NCBI RefSeq assembly: GCF_027942865.1
Contig: NC_134507.1
Coordinates: 4,792,026 to 4,856,025, forward strand
Reading direction: 5' to 3'
From: Odontesthes bonariensis
Taxonomy: Eukaryota > Chordata > Actinopteri > Atheriniformes > Atherinopsidae
Length of the DNA stretch: 64,000 nt
Shown here: in pieces, positions 45,001 through 56,239 of the stretch
How the letters are laid out: each line of letters begins with the position of its first letter
How positions within the stretch are numbered: the stretch's first letter is position 1
Notes under the pieces: model-generated
Database searches by the model: none
What the model was told of the DNA's origin: nothing
Seen by the model: only the letters and a program-made list of their open reading frames with translations
Program-made: the position numbers and the translations under genes

Positions 45001-48000
45001 TGGTTACTTTTTCTGGTTACTTTCCATAGTTTGGGAAAGTTTCCAAATGCCTAAATGCACTGAGTTGCGGGCGGCCATGCGATCAGCTGTTTGTGTTAAC
45101 GAGCAACTGAACAGCCGGATAGTGACATTCTGGCACGGGCCATTCAAACGCAATGGAAGGATGTTTTTTCCCCCTTACAGCTAAAGCCTGGGAAGTCTGT
45201 GTAGAATCATCACCCTGTAGCTTATATACTAGCGTTTTATTATTATTATTTGATCATAATTTTATTATTATTATTATTTGACCATAAGTCGTAACCCCCC
45301 CCCCGACGACGACGATATCATCGTCCATCACGATGTTTCACTGTAAACATCTTCTTCTGCCAATTAAGAAGACATCGCCCAACCCTAGGGCCAATCAAAT
45401 CGTGAGGAGCGGGGTCGGAGGCCGGGCTACCTAGTGACGACAGAGGTGCGACGTTTCAGTGTGTAGTTCCAGAGAGAGGTAAACAATGGCTGCGCCATTT
45501 GGCTTTGGCAGCGACTCTAGAAGATTTAAATATATATTTTTCTTTGCGAGACGAACAGATAACTCTGCACACGGGCAAAGTCGAAAAGGAAAATAATATT
45601 CTTTCCTCTCTGACATTAGACTACACTCCACCATGTACTTTCCGTCGCGCTGACTACGTAATCCTTCTTCATCGCTCTGATTGGTTGTTGCGCCATCCTA
45701 TTGCGTGGCGTTGAGTGCAGAGGCAACTTAACAGACAACAGTTTATCCTGCCCACACTGCTATCCAGCTTCACTAGACCCCTGTACAGCTTTTTGCTGTA
45801 TCACTCAGCTGTTTGAACGGAGTGGTACGTGCACTTTTTCCCAATCATTCTTTTTAGTTCCTGTAATTCCATAAACCACACAAGCATGTGTGCATGTGAC
45901 CATCCACGTACCTCTGCGTGTTTCATGTGCTTCGTCCGAATAGAGACGAATCAAAATCCAGTAAATTGTTTACGATTTAGTACAGACGCAAGACCAAATT
46001 TTGGCAACCACTCTCAGACCTCAGACTGTAATCTTTGGCACTCCCTATAAGGGTGTGAAGACCCCAGGCTGGGAACAACTGTGTTACAGAATAAGCCTCA
46101 TACGCAGAGACTTACGTTGTGGTCTGCAATGTATTAACAAAACGAGGTTTTCTTTTGTCCGACAGCTGCACAAGTCTTGTAAGGGCCTTCGGTTCCATTT
46201 AAGTGTTTCCACTCAAAGATGCTGGATACCTTTAATAGCTGCTATATTTGGGAACATGAAAGCACCGTGTAAGTTCTTACCCAACAAACTCCAGAAGCAG
46301 AGACACGTCCAGCTCAGGAGGAATGGTAAACACGGACTGGGGAAAGCTATCCTTCTTCTGCCTCCTCGATACAACGGGACATTGAGGGGAAAGAACCACT
46401 GCGAAGGGAGACAACACCGAGTTTAAGTCATGGACTTCCATGCTTTTACTGCTGCATATTTACAGTTTTATTCCTGAAATATTCATATTTTAAACAGAAA
46501 ATTAGAACGTTCCACACTCTTCAGTCAAGAACTGCATGTTGTAGAATGATCAGTTATTATCCTCTCCGTAAGTGACATGCAGTACCTTAAAGTGTGTAAT
46601 CACAGGTGTTCAAGTAATGTTGCCACAAATGTTTCCTTAAGCTTTCATGCTGAATTACTTTACCTGGTTTAGGCACTGGCAGCCCTCTCTCTTTGTAGAA
46701 GTTACACATTTGTTCTCTTTCCACTGTTGCACAAAATGAAAAAGAGTTCAAATTTAATTTGAAAATGGAAGGTTAATAGAACACGACACAATGTCAATAA
46801 CACCTGACAGCAAATTCATATCCACCAGTCTGCCACAACCTTAAAAAGGGCTGACCATAGATCTCTGTCCACACGTATACATTAGGGATGGGCCTAGGAT
46901 TTATTTTTTTAAATAAGTAAGAATAATCTAACACTGTAAGCTTAGATGCTAATGGTGCGCCAATAAGAGAAACCTGCAAAGCAAAAGATCGCAGCTGTCA
47001 AACACTTCTGTGTGGAACACAAATGAGACTGACGTCAGGTACTACGACTCTTTCAGGTAAAGCTAGCTTTCTTTAAGTTTACCACAACTGAAAAGGTTTG
47101 TGATTCCAATCAGGATTTTCACGTGAAACACACATTTAGTCCACAGGTTATAGCAAATGAATGTAAACGTACGTAAATGAAAGATGAGCTGTATCACACG
47201 CCGTCAGATGTTGCTACATGGACTATTATGAGGTGGGCTACCCAGGGAGTGAACCCGAACGTTTGTATGTAGAACCCACCAAAGCAAGTTGCTAAGACAT
47301 ATGAACCTTGTTAGGTAGGGATGCAAATCGAAAACCGGTTCTTGTTGAGAACCGGTTCCCAGTGTTTCAATTCCTTGGAATCGTTTGGCGATTTTGCAAA
47401 CGATTCCCTTATCGATTCCAGTGGGCGCGAATGACGTCACCACGCAACGTTGCGTGGCGAGTCCAGCGCAGCCAGCAGTCAACAGTAAACATGGCGCCCA
47501 AGCGGTACAAACGCTCGAAAGTTTGGTTACACATCCCTAAAAAAGACGACAACAGGGCAACTTGCAAAGTGAATATTTCACCAAAGGGAGGAAATACTAC
47601 CAACATGCAATAACTATGAATGAATGTCACGTTTTCGATCTGCTCCGGACTAACGTCGGTGAATCTGAACCCAGCAACGTTAGCAACGTTAGCATGTCCT
47701 CGGCTAACACTGCAGGTAACTAACTAACTAACTAACTAACACTGCCTATCATGTTAGCGCCATTTGCCTCATTGTAAAACCTGCTGTTAGTAACGGTTAA
47801 GGTTAAATGAATGCCTTCTCAGGCATTACATTTAGATGAAATCATGAGAGACAGAGCCTGACTGGCTCAGAGCCAGAGGCTGGTGGTACTACCCCCAGTT
47901 CACCTCTACCTCCAGCTTCTCCTTTCACCAGAGCAGGGAAGAGTTACATTACCCAGGCCAGGATAGACCAATGTGGACCTCACCGCTGTTGGGTTTGTGA

Positions 48001-49428
48001 GGTCATGACTCGTGTTACTTCTAAACTAAACAAAGTTGATGCTAATCGACCGGTTTGTCGTCCTTTTTCTCCAAATGAGAATCGATAAGGGAACCGACAA
48101 AGAACCGAATCGTTAAGCAGAATCGAAAATGGAATTGGAATCGTAAAAATCTTATCAATTCCCATCCCTATTGTTAGGCAAAACAAAACAGGAAAAAAAC
48201 ATTTTTTAAAAGCGACACCGCAAAAGGTTTCTGCAAAACATCAGTTTTGTGGGGTTTCTTGGAGGGTTTGCAAGGCTGAAGGCATAGCTTCTCACCAATA
48301 AGACAGCCTTGCTTGGACATGTGCCGTGTTTGTTACCCATCCACCTGTGATGTTACAAAGTAGCCGAACAAGCTTGCTAATTTCAGTGGGATTATTTCCT
48401 ATCAATGTTGTATAAGTCTGCTAAAAGTGTTGATAAACTGTATGACCAAAATGGGGCAAATATGACGATCTTGCAGGTGCATCTTATCTTATGTGCAAGC
48501 TTATACGCTGTTATATAATGTAGAGACACACCGTCTATTTGGCATGCTTGTGGTGTGGGCCCAGTGGTTTTAACGGTGTGGCTAATCGGCATAAAAACAA
48601 ACACTGACACACGGACATACTTACGTTCTTCCAGATAGGGAATCATTTTGTAAACAATATCCTGCAGCTGTCTGTCAGGCCTGATGACAAATTAAACACA
48701 AAACCTATTAAGCAAAACAGTCTGCTTTAGTCCATACAGGAGCGGCAGCAGTTTCTCAGCATATTCGAAAGGTCTGTTATTACATCGATCGCAACTGGAT
48801 TTCAAAACGTACACGAAATACTTCCATATGCCTCTTCATCTTAATTCTATGCAGTTCTGCTTTGCCTAAACTCAGCTATTTGAAAATGTGGTAGACGTCT
48901 AACTATTCATTAAACAGTTGCAGAAAATAAGGAATTCGTCCAGTCTGACAGTAGTAAGTGACCCACCTGATGTTGTAAATGGGCTGTGTCTGGTGGACCA
49001 CGATGCTGCATGTGGGACATCTGTTGCTGTAGAAGAAATGCTTCACGATGCAGCTTTTGCAAACTTAGAAAAAGACAGACCACAATTTATTAAAAAAAAA
49101 TTATAGTAATGGTACATTTTCAAGCAGCATTCTTTTTTTGGATTAGTTAATATTGGCTGAACTATTTGGCAATCATTGCCCATCTGTGACAAACAGAATG
49201 GCGGCTTAGATCTTTATAAACTCAGGATCTAATGGATGCCTTTGTTTAGACTTACATGTGTGCAGGCACTCTGTGATGGTGGTGGCATCTATAAGGAAAC
49301 CGCAGCAAAGGGCACAACGGATGTATGGATAGAACTGATTGAGAGGGAGCTTGGGCTGTTGAAATGTGACAAATCACAGTAAAGTTGTCAGTTATATATT
49401 ATTCAGTCAGTTATCAGTTATTATAGTC

Positions 49429-49486
<58 letters not shown>

Positions 49487-49578
49487 ATACATATATATGT
49501 ATGTATATGTGTATATACATATATATATATTCATGCATACATACATATATATATATTTATATATATATATATACACAC

Positions 49579-49618
<40 letters not shown>

Positions 49619-49766
49619 TAAAAGACAGCTCCAATATGAATGAAGTTTGGTGTAGAAGACCTCTGTTAAGAGAAAACATCTAAGAAAATACCTCGTCGTC
49701 CGAGTCGCAGTCTGATATGTTCGTTGACGTGTCATGACTCCTGCGACCAAGGGGAGGCGATGACAT
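38979..49766 (-). CDS. pcgf6: Polycomb group RING finger protein 6-like, 9 recognised coding exons
   Basis: Coding order: 49766-49692, 49355-49256, 49063-48967, 48680-48625, 46723-46664, 43460-43433, an unlocated exon, 40825-40727, 39219-39133, 39029-38979. The RING motif C3HC4 is complete: C39, C42, C55, H57, C60, C63, C74, C77. It is followed by [13 protein letters not shown] and [13 protein letters not shown], both PCGF3/5/6-like. The C-terminal RAWUL half carries [18 protein letters not shown] and [14 protein letters not shown]6 proteins join RING1/2 in the PRC1.6 complex, which ubiquitinates histone H2A. The N-terminus before the RING is only 38 aa, much shorter than in mammals; an in-frame TAG upstream supports this ATG. 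The start of the RAWUL domain was not found. Confidence 0.85.
39133..39219 (-). CDS. pcgf6: pcgf6 penultimate exon
   Basis: 87 nt, acceptor CTCCCCGCAG, donor CTACAG/GTAAAA. Encodes [19 protein letters not shown] and GEDALQ, matching the VDIICGDHLLEQYQTLREI segment of the RAWUL domain. Confidence 0.9.
39762..40436 (-). mobile_element. hAT element with BED-finger frame, copy 2 (pcgf6 intron)
   Basis: Exact 8-bp duplications CTTTATAA at 39754-39761 and 40437-40444. Ends CAGAGCTGGGC (mutated) and GCCCAGCCCTA. The 101-aa BED frame lies at 39895-40200, minus. Also carries the 32-bp tandem unit. Confidence 0.9.
39895..40200 (-). CDS. stand-alone BED zinc finger, copy 2
   Basis: 101 aa, differing from the 23775-24080 frame by one visible change (HFHVKV for HFHFKV). 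All four zinc ligands are kept. Stop codon at the same place. Confidence 0.6.
   Translation of the reverse strand: MEKGTELLLGHFHVKVLPDGGVDRTKVICKHCQVELSSQRSSSSLKYHLKAKHTTDSSKSFKETDSGARLLHKNYRKMLMLKVCLHNKCYGTFIHMAAHLK
40727..40825 (-). CDS. pcgf6: pcgf6 RAWUL exon
   Basis: 99 nt, acceptor CTCTGTTTAG, donor TGCCAG/GTGAGT, phase 0 at both ends. Encodes [20 protein letters not shown] and [13 protein letters not shown], a strong match to [20 protein letters not shown] of PCGF6. Confidence 0.9.
40840..40990 (-). mobile_element. LINE reverse-transcriptase fragment
   Basis: The minus strand reads [20 protein letters not shown] then [11 protein letters not shown] after reading around small changes, a conserved fish LINE motif (LQLIQNAAA). 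It sits just upstream of the pcgf6 RAWUL exon acceptor. Confidence 0.6.
40992..41190. repeat. foldback with 59/67-bp arms
   Basis: Arms 40992-41050 and 41124-41190 pair except for a small gap. A second stem (ACCTCCCAAG 41085-41094, CTTGGGAGGT 41111-41120) lies inside. MITE-like, of unknown family. Confidence 0.7.
41506..42426. mobile_element. TTAA-flanked foldback element (Kolobok-like)
   Basis: Almost the whole element is a palindrome: arms 41506-41960 and 41973-42426 with a 12-nt centre. Termini AGGGGAACTCCGGGGC are flanked by TTAA at 41502-41505 and 42427-42430. TTAA duplications occur in Kolobok and piggyBac; the AGGGG end favours Kolobok. No transposase seen. It lies in the pcgf6 intron where an exon is missing. 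Confidence 0.8.
43433..43460 (-). CDS. pcgf6: pcgf6 exon 6 (small)
   Basis: 28 nt, acceptor TGTTTTCAG, donor TTAAG/GTAAAG. With the split Gly it reads GLKKASQTL plus AG of the next codon, resembling the SKKVLESVFR region of PCGF6. Its start phase fits exon 5. The exon is so short that the call rests on phase and position. Confidence 0.55.
44466..45387 (-). mobile_element. hAT element keeping the dimerisation domain (pcgf6 intron)
   Basis: Exact 8-bp duplications GGGCCAAT at 44458-44465 and 45388-45395. Ends TAGGGTTG/CCCTA, with subterminal CGATGATATCGTCCATCG palindromes. The minus strand around 44960-44826 reads [19 protein letters not shown] then [12 protein letters not shown], the hATC dimerisation motif. 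The rest of the transposase is deleted. Confidence 0.88.
46664..46723 (-). CDS. pcgf6: pcgf6 exon 5
   Basis: 60 nt, acceptor TGCAACAG, donor CCAG/GTAAAG. Encodes [19 protein letters not shown], clearly the PCGF6 FYKERGLEVPKP segment. Confidence 0.9.
47316..48170 (+). mobile_element. hAT element with BED-finger start (pcgf6 intron)
   Basis: Exact 8-bp duplications TTGTTAGG at 47308-47315 and 48171-48178. Ends TAGGGATG/CATCCCTA. A + frame from 47491 reads [20 protein letters not shown] then [18 protein letters not shown]. This is BED-like, but the second Cys of the finger appears lost. Confidence 0.85.
48625..48680 (-). CDS. pcgf6: pcgf6 exon 4
   Basis: 56 nt, acceptor GTCATCAG, donor GAAC/GTAAGT. 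Encodes [18 protein letters not shown], which follows the RING in PCGF3/5/6 proteins. Confidence 0.9.
48967..49063 (-). CDS. pcgf6: pcgf6 exon 3: second half of RING
   Basis: 97 nt between acceptor TTTCTAAG and donor ATCAG/GTGGGT. Encodes [19 protein letters not shown] and [11 protein letters not shown], completing the zinc ligands. Phases match the neighbouring exons. Confidence 0.9.
49256..49355 (-). CDS. pcgf6: pcgf6 exon 2: first half of RING
   Basis: 100 nt between acceptor TTCAACAG and donor ACAT/GTAAGT. Encodes [19 protein letters not shown] and TECLHT, giving the first RING cysteines and the histidine. One nucleotide of the next Phe codon is left over. Confidence 0.88.
49430..49616. 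repeat. AT/ATAC microsatellite in pcgf6 intron 1
   Basis: About 190 bp of TA with scattered TACA and TATG units, self-complementary throughout. It lies between exon 2 and exon 1. Its open frames translate only to Tyr/Ile repeats. Confidence 0.85.
49692..49766 (-). CDS. pcgf6: pcgf6 exon 1: start codon, N-terminus
   Basis: 25 codons, beginning MSSPPLGRR and ending DCDSDDE, then donor GAG/GTATTT. An in-frame TAG lies eight codons upstream of the ATG. The acidic end is typical of the region just before the PCGF6 RING. The weak donor is supported mainly by the in-frame join to the next exon. Confidence 0.7.
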
Positions 49767-50610
49767 GCCCAACAGCTTCCTACAACACTACAACAACTTG
49801 CCTGGTATCTTTCAAAAATTGAAAACAAAACACCGCGTTAATATGTTCGCATAGTAAGTTTCAAATTTTGCTGACTGCGCTGAGGTTTTTTTTTTTCTTT
49901 TCCTTATGTGTCAACAAACTTTCGGCAAGTTAGCTACGCGTGGCTGGCCGGCTAGCGTTAGCTTTCCTATTCTATAGCAGAATAAAACAATAAAACATGA
50001 GTATATAACTGCGGTCTGGGTGTTAATGTCCCCGACTTTGGCACATTGGTAGCTGCCTTCTAGTGCTAACGCCGCGAAATAACCCCTGACCTCAATATAC
50101 TACCAAGTTCTCATGATAGAGAGGCTACTTTGTTGCTTTAATCTTTCCTCTGTAATTTAATTTCCCTCGTTGACGACGAGCTGAGACAACACTTCCGGGA
50201 TAGATTCTTCAGAATAAATGTTGCTACAACAAAGTAAAAAAATTAGTCCTGCGTTGTTGTTTTTTTACAAACTCCCAGGTCTACGATTTGCGTTATTACT
50301 TACTCTGAATAATAAAAAATAAATAAATTAAATAAAGGCCTATAAAAGCTAGAATTTGGAAATAACAACAACATATAACAATACTTTCCAATAAACATGG
50401 TTTAAACATTATTAGTTGTATGGAAGTTTTTCTGTGCCATCAGAGTTTGAAAACAAATTTCTAATATTGAATTTTTACAGCATCAAAATCAGACTTTGAA
50501 TTTGAAAAACCAACAGTGGAAAAAAAAAAAATCTGTGGAAAAAAATTCAACTTCAAAAAATTCAGTGGAAAAAGAACCAGACTCAACATCCGGGTAAACA
50601 GGGAGAAGCA

Positions 50611-50670
50611 TCCATCCATCCATTATCTATACCGCTGAATCCGTCGGTCGGGTCGCGGGGGGGCTGGACC
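50611..50670 (+). repeat. fish interspersed repeat, truncated copy
   Basis: CATCCATCCATTATCTATAC, then GGTCGGGTCGCGGGGGGGC. Ends abruptly, followed by CTCAGGGAGAAGCA, which also precedes it. Confidence 0.6.
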
Positions 50671-50714
50671 TCAGGGAGAAGCAATCGATCCATATTCTAT
50701 CCATAAACTTCCAC

Positions 50715-51470
50715 TTTTTTTTTTTTTTTTTTTTTATTGCAACAACACATCAAAAACAAACATTGTAAAGGCGGGGTACAGTGCAATAACTAATCAAAAC
50801 AGGAAAAAAAATTATAAGTTGCCATTAAACCAATAGTCCTTTCGGCATTTTGGCTGTTCAGTCCTTCTAAAGAGTTCAAATAAAATTTGAGTTCGTTTTT
50901 GAAAGCAACAAAAGATGGTTTCCTTCCTACCCATTTACATTTATGAATATGGTATTTTCCCAAGATTATAAAAAGATTTAAAATAAAGATATACGGTACA
51001 CAAAAATCATCTCTTTCAAAGAAAAGTAAAATATCTTTAATACTTAAAGAAACATGACAAGACCATACCTCACAACACAGACGCTCAACCTCAATCCAAA
51101 AAAATCTTGAGTAAAAACATTCGTAAAATAAATGACAAATAGATTCAGACGTAATACCACAGAAAACACATAAATCTGGCAGATCAATTTTGAATCTTTG
51201 TAAAAGTGTGTTTGTGGGGTAAATTAAATGTAATATTTTAAATGAAACTTCCTTGACTTTATTATTTAGTACATATTTATTAAGGCCAGGCCAAATTTTA
51301 TCCCAATCAACATAGGCAAACAAGCCATTCCAATAACTTTTACACCTTGGAGTTACAGGTATTTGTATCATCTGTCTTAACCATTTATTATTACATTTTC
51401 TATCTCTAATGTTTACACCATTAAGAAATAGATTACTGTAAATGTGTGGATTAGACTGCTCGCAGGGAAT
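50715..51470 (-). mobile_element. 5'-truncated L1 with target-site duplication
   Basis: Poly(T) at 50715-50736 is the tail. Duplications CCATAAACTTCCAC (50701-50714) and CCATAAACGTCCAC (51471-51484), one mismatch. The minus frame to 50790 carries the ORF2 end: CVFCGITSESICHLFYECFY zinc finger, then GKYHIHKCKWVGRKPSFVAF. Open over about 220 codons, so fairly young, but dead from truncation. Confidence 0.88.
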
Positions 51471-52189
51471 CCATAAACGTCCACAGACCAAGCCCAGTGC
51501 AACGCTGTGACGTCACTACCCAGACAGGATTGCGATGTAAACAACAATGGCGGCCTACGAGTGATTTATTTTTTCTCCAATTTTATACAAACTAAGATAT
51601 TTCGAGAGATTTTGATATCGTTTTAATGTAGCTGGTAGAAACATTGATCATATTGGTAGCCGGGGTTCCTTTTAATGGATTTATTCTGAAAGCGTGATGA
51701 CGTCCGAACCGGTTAGCGCGAAAGTAACAGGGCGGTCCAAACCGGACGGTGCAGGTTTTTTAAAACTATATCTTATTTTTTTTTTAGATGAGAAGCCATT
51801 TGTGTCATTGTTGTATCTGTTTGTGTTTTTTTTTTTTTTTTTTTTTGCTTTCTTTCAAACATTTTTATGCCTCTACTCTTTTAGATAAATTCCTGTCACT
51901 CATTCGCACGACAATGATCAACAGAGGAAGTCAGACGTCACTGAAGCCCAGCGGCTCTGTGCAGCCCAGCAGAATGAATGACTACAATTATTTCCAGCTG
52001 CGTGTCTGGGGCAGTTCTTTCACTCACGTCTTATAAAGGCTGCCTAGCACTTGAAGTCAATCATCGTTTAGTGCATTTTTACGGGGTTTAATATTTATTT
52101 CAACTTCCTGTGGTGGAGTTGAAACGACTCTACATTTCTTTTTTTATATGTATATATATATATATATATATTTATTTATTTTTATTTCA

Positions 52190-53110
52190 TATATATTTTT
52201 ATTGTCATTTTACAAAGTAGAAAAAAATATACATACACACACATACAATAAAAATAACAATAATAAGCCTTGACACAAACCATAACATACCAAAAATAAT
52301 AATAAGAAGAATAAATAACATACAAGCAGGCTTAATATATTGTCAGAGTTGGAAGTCCACTCAAACGCATCACATATGTCAGGGTAGTCACTTTTCAGGG
52401 GGGGTTAACTTACAGTTTCAAATACTCCAGTATAGGTCTCCATACACCATTAAATTTCTGTACATTGCCAGATATCTCGTATCTCAGTTTTTCAATGTGA
52501 GGGATTCCTACCATCTCCCTCAACCAGGTTTCAAACTTAGGTGGCGAGTCAGATTTCCACATTTTCAGAATGCATCTCTTGGCTATGACCATACCATAAT
52601 CCACTATCCACATGTTGTCTAAAGTGTTAGATATGCCAAATAGAGCAATTTCAGGATCTCAGGACATAACCAAAATTGGTGTGCAAGTGTGCTTTCTGAT
52701 ATCTTGCACCTCTCACACATGGGAGAAGTTTGGGGGAAGATTTTATGCAGCTTACATTTTGAATAGTGTAACCTGTGTATGACCTTGAACTGAATCAACT
52801 GTAACCTTGCATTAAAAGAGCAATAGTGAATGTCATTTAAGGCTTGTTGCCATATTTCATCTTGAATTGTTATGTTAAGATCAGCCTCCCACATTTGCTT
52901 AAATTTAACAGCAGGTTGTGCAAGTTTGTGAGAGAAAGTACAAACCAATTTCGAAATCAAACCTTTCGTTTCTGGTGGGCCAAGTAAGAGCTTAAAAATA
53001 GCAGCACTTTCTTCTGGCAAGGAGTCAGATGGTGAAATATTTTGTCTTATGTAATGACGTATCTGTAAATACCTAAAGAAATGTGATTTTGGCTATTTCT
53101 TTATATTTTT
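52190..53110 (-). mobile_element. second L1 subfamily, ORF2 C-terminus
   Basis: Minus frames 53020-52619 and 52613-52410 give YLQIRHYIRQNISPSDSLPE, CERCKISESTLAHQFWLCPE and a further C-terminal piece after a frameshift near 52616. The 3' end is TTTTTATTGTCATTTTAC at about 52190, next to an AT repeat. Confidence 0.75.
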
Positions 53111-54308
53111 GCTTATTGAACTTAAATTTTCAATTGATGTAGTGTTGAAAAAAAAAAGCTTTTGAATGGCCATTAAACAGGCACAGGTGGTCTAATGTTA
53201 TATATCAAACCTGCTACTTTCCTAACCATATTCCAAAAATGTAACCATTTCATTAAACCTTTTCATTTGTCAGGCTTTTTTTCTAACGAGGTTTATTCAA
53301 TAATAAAACTGTCCTTAAGTTGTATCAATATGCTACAAGAGGAGTCCTATTATTTAGAAGAAGAAGAATAAAAAGGCCTCATTTTGCAGCAGCTATACTG
53401 TCTCACATGGCTCTGAGGAACCTTTTCCACGCAGTGCCATCCAGAGTTGGCACTGCGTTTCCAGACCGTGTGGGTGCTGTTATACGCCCCCTGCTGAGTG
53501 ATTCCCAGAGCACCTTGACATGGTCTGGGTCTGAATTTACAGCAGGCCAAGGAAGAGGCTTGATATTTGTTCACCACAATCTATATCAATCGGATTTCTG
53601 CCTTGTGGTCAGGTATTGCGATGAAAGGGTGGAACAACTGGATGCAGTAGTTCTTCACAAATTCATTTAGATTTTACCTAATAAAATGAAAGTCGGCGTG
53701 AAGGTCAGAAATGATGCTGGCCCACACCATGATGCATATTTATTGATGACCACATGGCTAACCTGGCCTGCGTGTGTACAGGCATGGAATGATTTGAAGT
53801 TAAATTTTTTGACTATATGGCCTTGAATTTAGCTCTGCGCAACTTTGAGAAAGATTTTGTGACCAAAGGGTTTTTCATCGTACTCAACTTGGAACAAAAT
53901 CAAGATGGTTTTCTCTCAACCCAGCAGAGCCACCAGCGGTTATTCATATATTTATGGACGCATACAACTCTGGGAATATTAAAGGACTTATAAGCAAGTT
54001 ATACTACGGCATCACCTCACTGAATAAGGACAATACAGACTATGTGAAACAGCGTTGGGGAAAAAGAGTTGAACGTAGTGATAACAGAGTACATGTGGCT
54101 GAAAGCCTGGGAAACACAGTCATCCTCCACCAACTCCTGGACTTGGAGAGACTTCTGTTGTAAAAGCTTAATTCGTTTCTTTATAAGTCATTGCTGATCA
54201 GGCCCATGTTTTTTGTTCTTGCTCCTCCATCCAGATTTTCTGGAGGTGAAGTGGCAAATATCATTTCAAAGGTTCTATGTTTCAATATCAATGTATCATT
54301 CCTGACTC
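53111..54308. other. unassigned
   Basis: Frame 53320-53670 (+) is 116 codons with no recognised family. Around 53690-54160 the sequence looks like a decayed Tc1-type transposase on the + strand, but I could not confirm it. Confidence 0.35.
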
Positions 54309-54311
54309 TCT

Positions 54312-55512
54312 GGCCCTCATTTATCAAGCCGTCGTAGAAAGCATCGTAGATATGAGCGGAGAACTCGTCGTACGCAGAAGCTCAAGTGAGATTTACAAAA
54401 CATGCGTACCACACCAATCCCATCGTAAAACAGAGCGGCTGTTGATAAATCTGGCGGGTGAAATCCATCGTAATGATCCTAACCACGCCTTCTATAAAAG
54501 GGCCGCACCTCTAGATTTGCGACATGGATAGACAAAAGACGGCAAAGAAACGCTGTCAACGCTGTTGACAGCTGGGACGGCTGTCAACAGCGTTGGCGAT
54601 GTAAATCGCAGACCGGACGAGTTATGTATTTTCCCCTACTGTGATGGTCAATAAAATGTGATAAACTCCAGATTAAATGAAATCTATAATTGAACGATGT
54701 TTTACTTTTTCTCCAATAAGATCAGGAAGAAGTGGTCCGATATGAAATTGGCCACAAAAAAGGTCGCAGCTCTCGGACGCAGCATGTCACAAACAGGGGG
54801 GGGGGGCTCTGATCCAGGTTTGGATTTGAGTGCCTTGGAGGAGAGGGTGGCTGGCCTGATCGGAGCTACGTCTTTTTTCCTTGAATAACAGAATGTGCAG
54901 GCTGGTGGGATCTCTGGGTACGGGGTCCTCTGGATGTACATCTGGAAATGGCACTCCATTTTTTTGGGCAATGTATGGAGAACCCCGCATGCAATAATAA
55001 TATTGCATACCTTTTCGGGCGTATATAGAAGGGTTCCCCCGCAGCCGAGAGACAGATCCACCTGCCCTTTAGGTGCCCTAACCTCTCCACAGTGCGCAGT
55101 GTTAAAGCGCCTCTCCTGTTCGGTGTGAGGGTGCGCGGTTGAATAATGAGCCATCACTCTTCCAATTACGGAGTTGTACTTGTTTAATTTATTTAATTTG
55201 CGTTTATGTTTATATTTATGTTGAAGTCAAATAAAACATGGTCCTTCTTTGAAGTGATAAGTCTGTAATTTTAACCGAGGGATTTGTTGCGACTCATGAG
55301 GCACGCACTAGTGACGCTGCTGTTTATGTATGCTATTGCAGTCACCGCAAGTCAAAATGGAAAAGTGCGTACACGGCCTCAGACCTGTCGTGGCGATTTC
55401 ATCTTTCCTGCGCTCACGATGGATTTGATAAATGCCAACCTTTGCGCAGAAAAGAACGTACACACGACCTACGCACGTTTTTCGTCTTACGCAAGTTTGA
55501 TAAATGAGGGCC
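54312..55512 (-). mobile_element. PIF/Harbinger remnant, copy 2 (inverted)
   Basis: Exact 3-bp duplications TCT at 54309-54311 and 55513-55515. Ends GGCCCTCATTTATCAA. Myb/SANT-like fragment at 54697-54888, + strand (KIRKKWSDMKLATKKVAALG, then LSALEERVAGLIG). Transposase C-terminal fragment on the minus strand (55160-54950, GGTLLYTPEKVCNIIIACGV). Opposite in orientation to copy 1. Confidence 0.88.
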
Positions 55513-56239
55513 TCTATCTTTTGAAATATTCCAGATGGATGGAGTAAAGCTGATAATTAGCTTCTTAGGGTCTTGCTGGCAGCAAGTAAAAAGGCCATCA
55601 CAAAATGTTGGCTCCAGAAAAATGCCCCCACTACAGATACTTTTGTTGATATTGTAAAACAACTGCATGTCCTAGAGCAAATGACTTACTGAATCCGACT
55701 CCAAAAAGATCTAAGTGAAAAACGATGGCAGAAACAGCTTATTTGGCCAATGAGTGAGACTGTTTTAACGTGTTGTATGTGATATTCTGACTTTCCAAAA
55801 TACTGACCACCCCCAGACCTTGAATGTGTAATTGTTCAATGTTTTGTACTATAAATAGAAGAGTTTTTTAAAACATTTGCAGGTAACTTAAAGAATTTTG
55901 ATTACATTCTTTAAGCTTAACAGAATTAAGTTATTTATATTGTGCTTAAGCTCCAGGTATAATACAAATTTCCCACTTCCCCTTTTTAACAGTAACCCAC
56001 TCGCAGCTTTCCAACTTCAACACACTTTCAGTACCAGTCAATCAGCCAGTGTTTGGGAAGCTTGTCTTATTTTGCCGGGCCACCTTTTCCCCCTGGGGAG
56101 CATTGGCAGGAAGGTGCAGCTCACCAGGAAATAATAGTCAGCGTAATTACTGTGGAAGGATTTTGTGCTGTTGTTAGATAAAGATGAAAGAAACATTGCA
56201 GATAATGGGTGTGGGCTACCAGAGCATCCCTCAACTTAA

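Noticed and set aside
46001..46426. 141-codon + frame in a pcgf6 intron
   Set aside because: No recognised domain, Cys/Arg-rich composition of translated noncoding DNA, and no splice support.
49366..49828. Tyr/Ile-rich frames in the AT repeat
   Set aside because: Microsatellite translation. The minus frame only touches pcgf6 exon 1 in a different frame.
53320..53670. 116-codon + frame
   Set aside because: No family recognised and no promoter, splice or neighbouring exon evidence; kept only as unassigned sequence.
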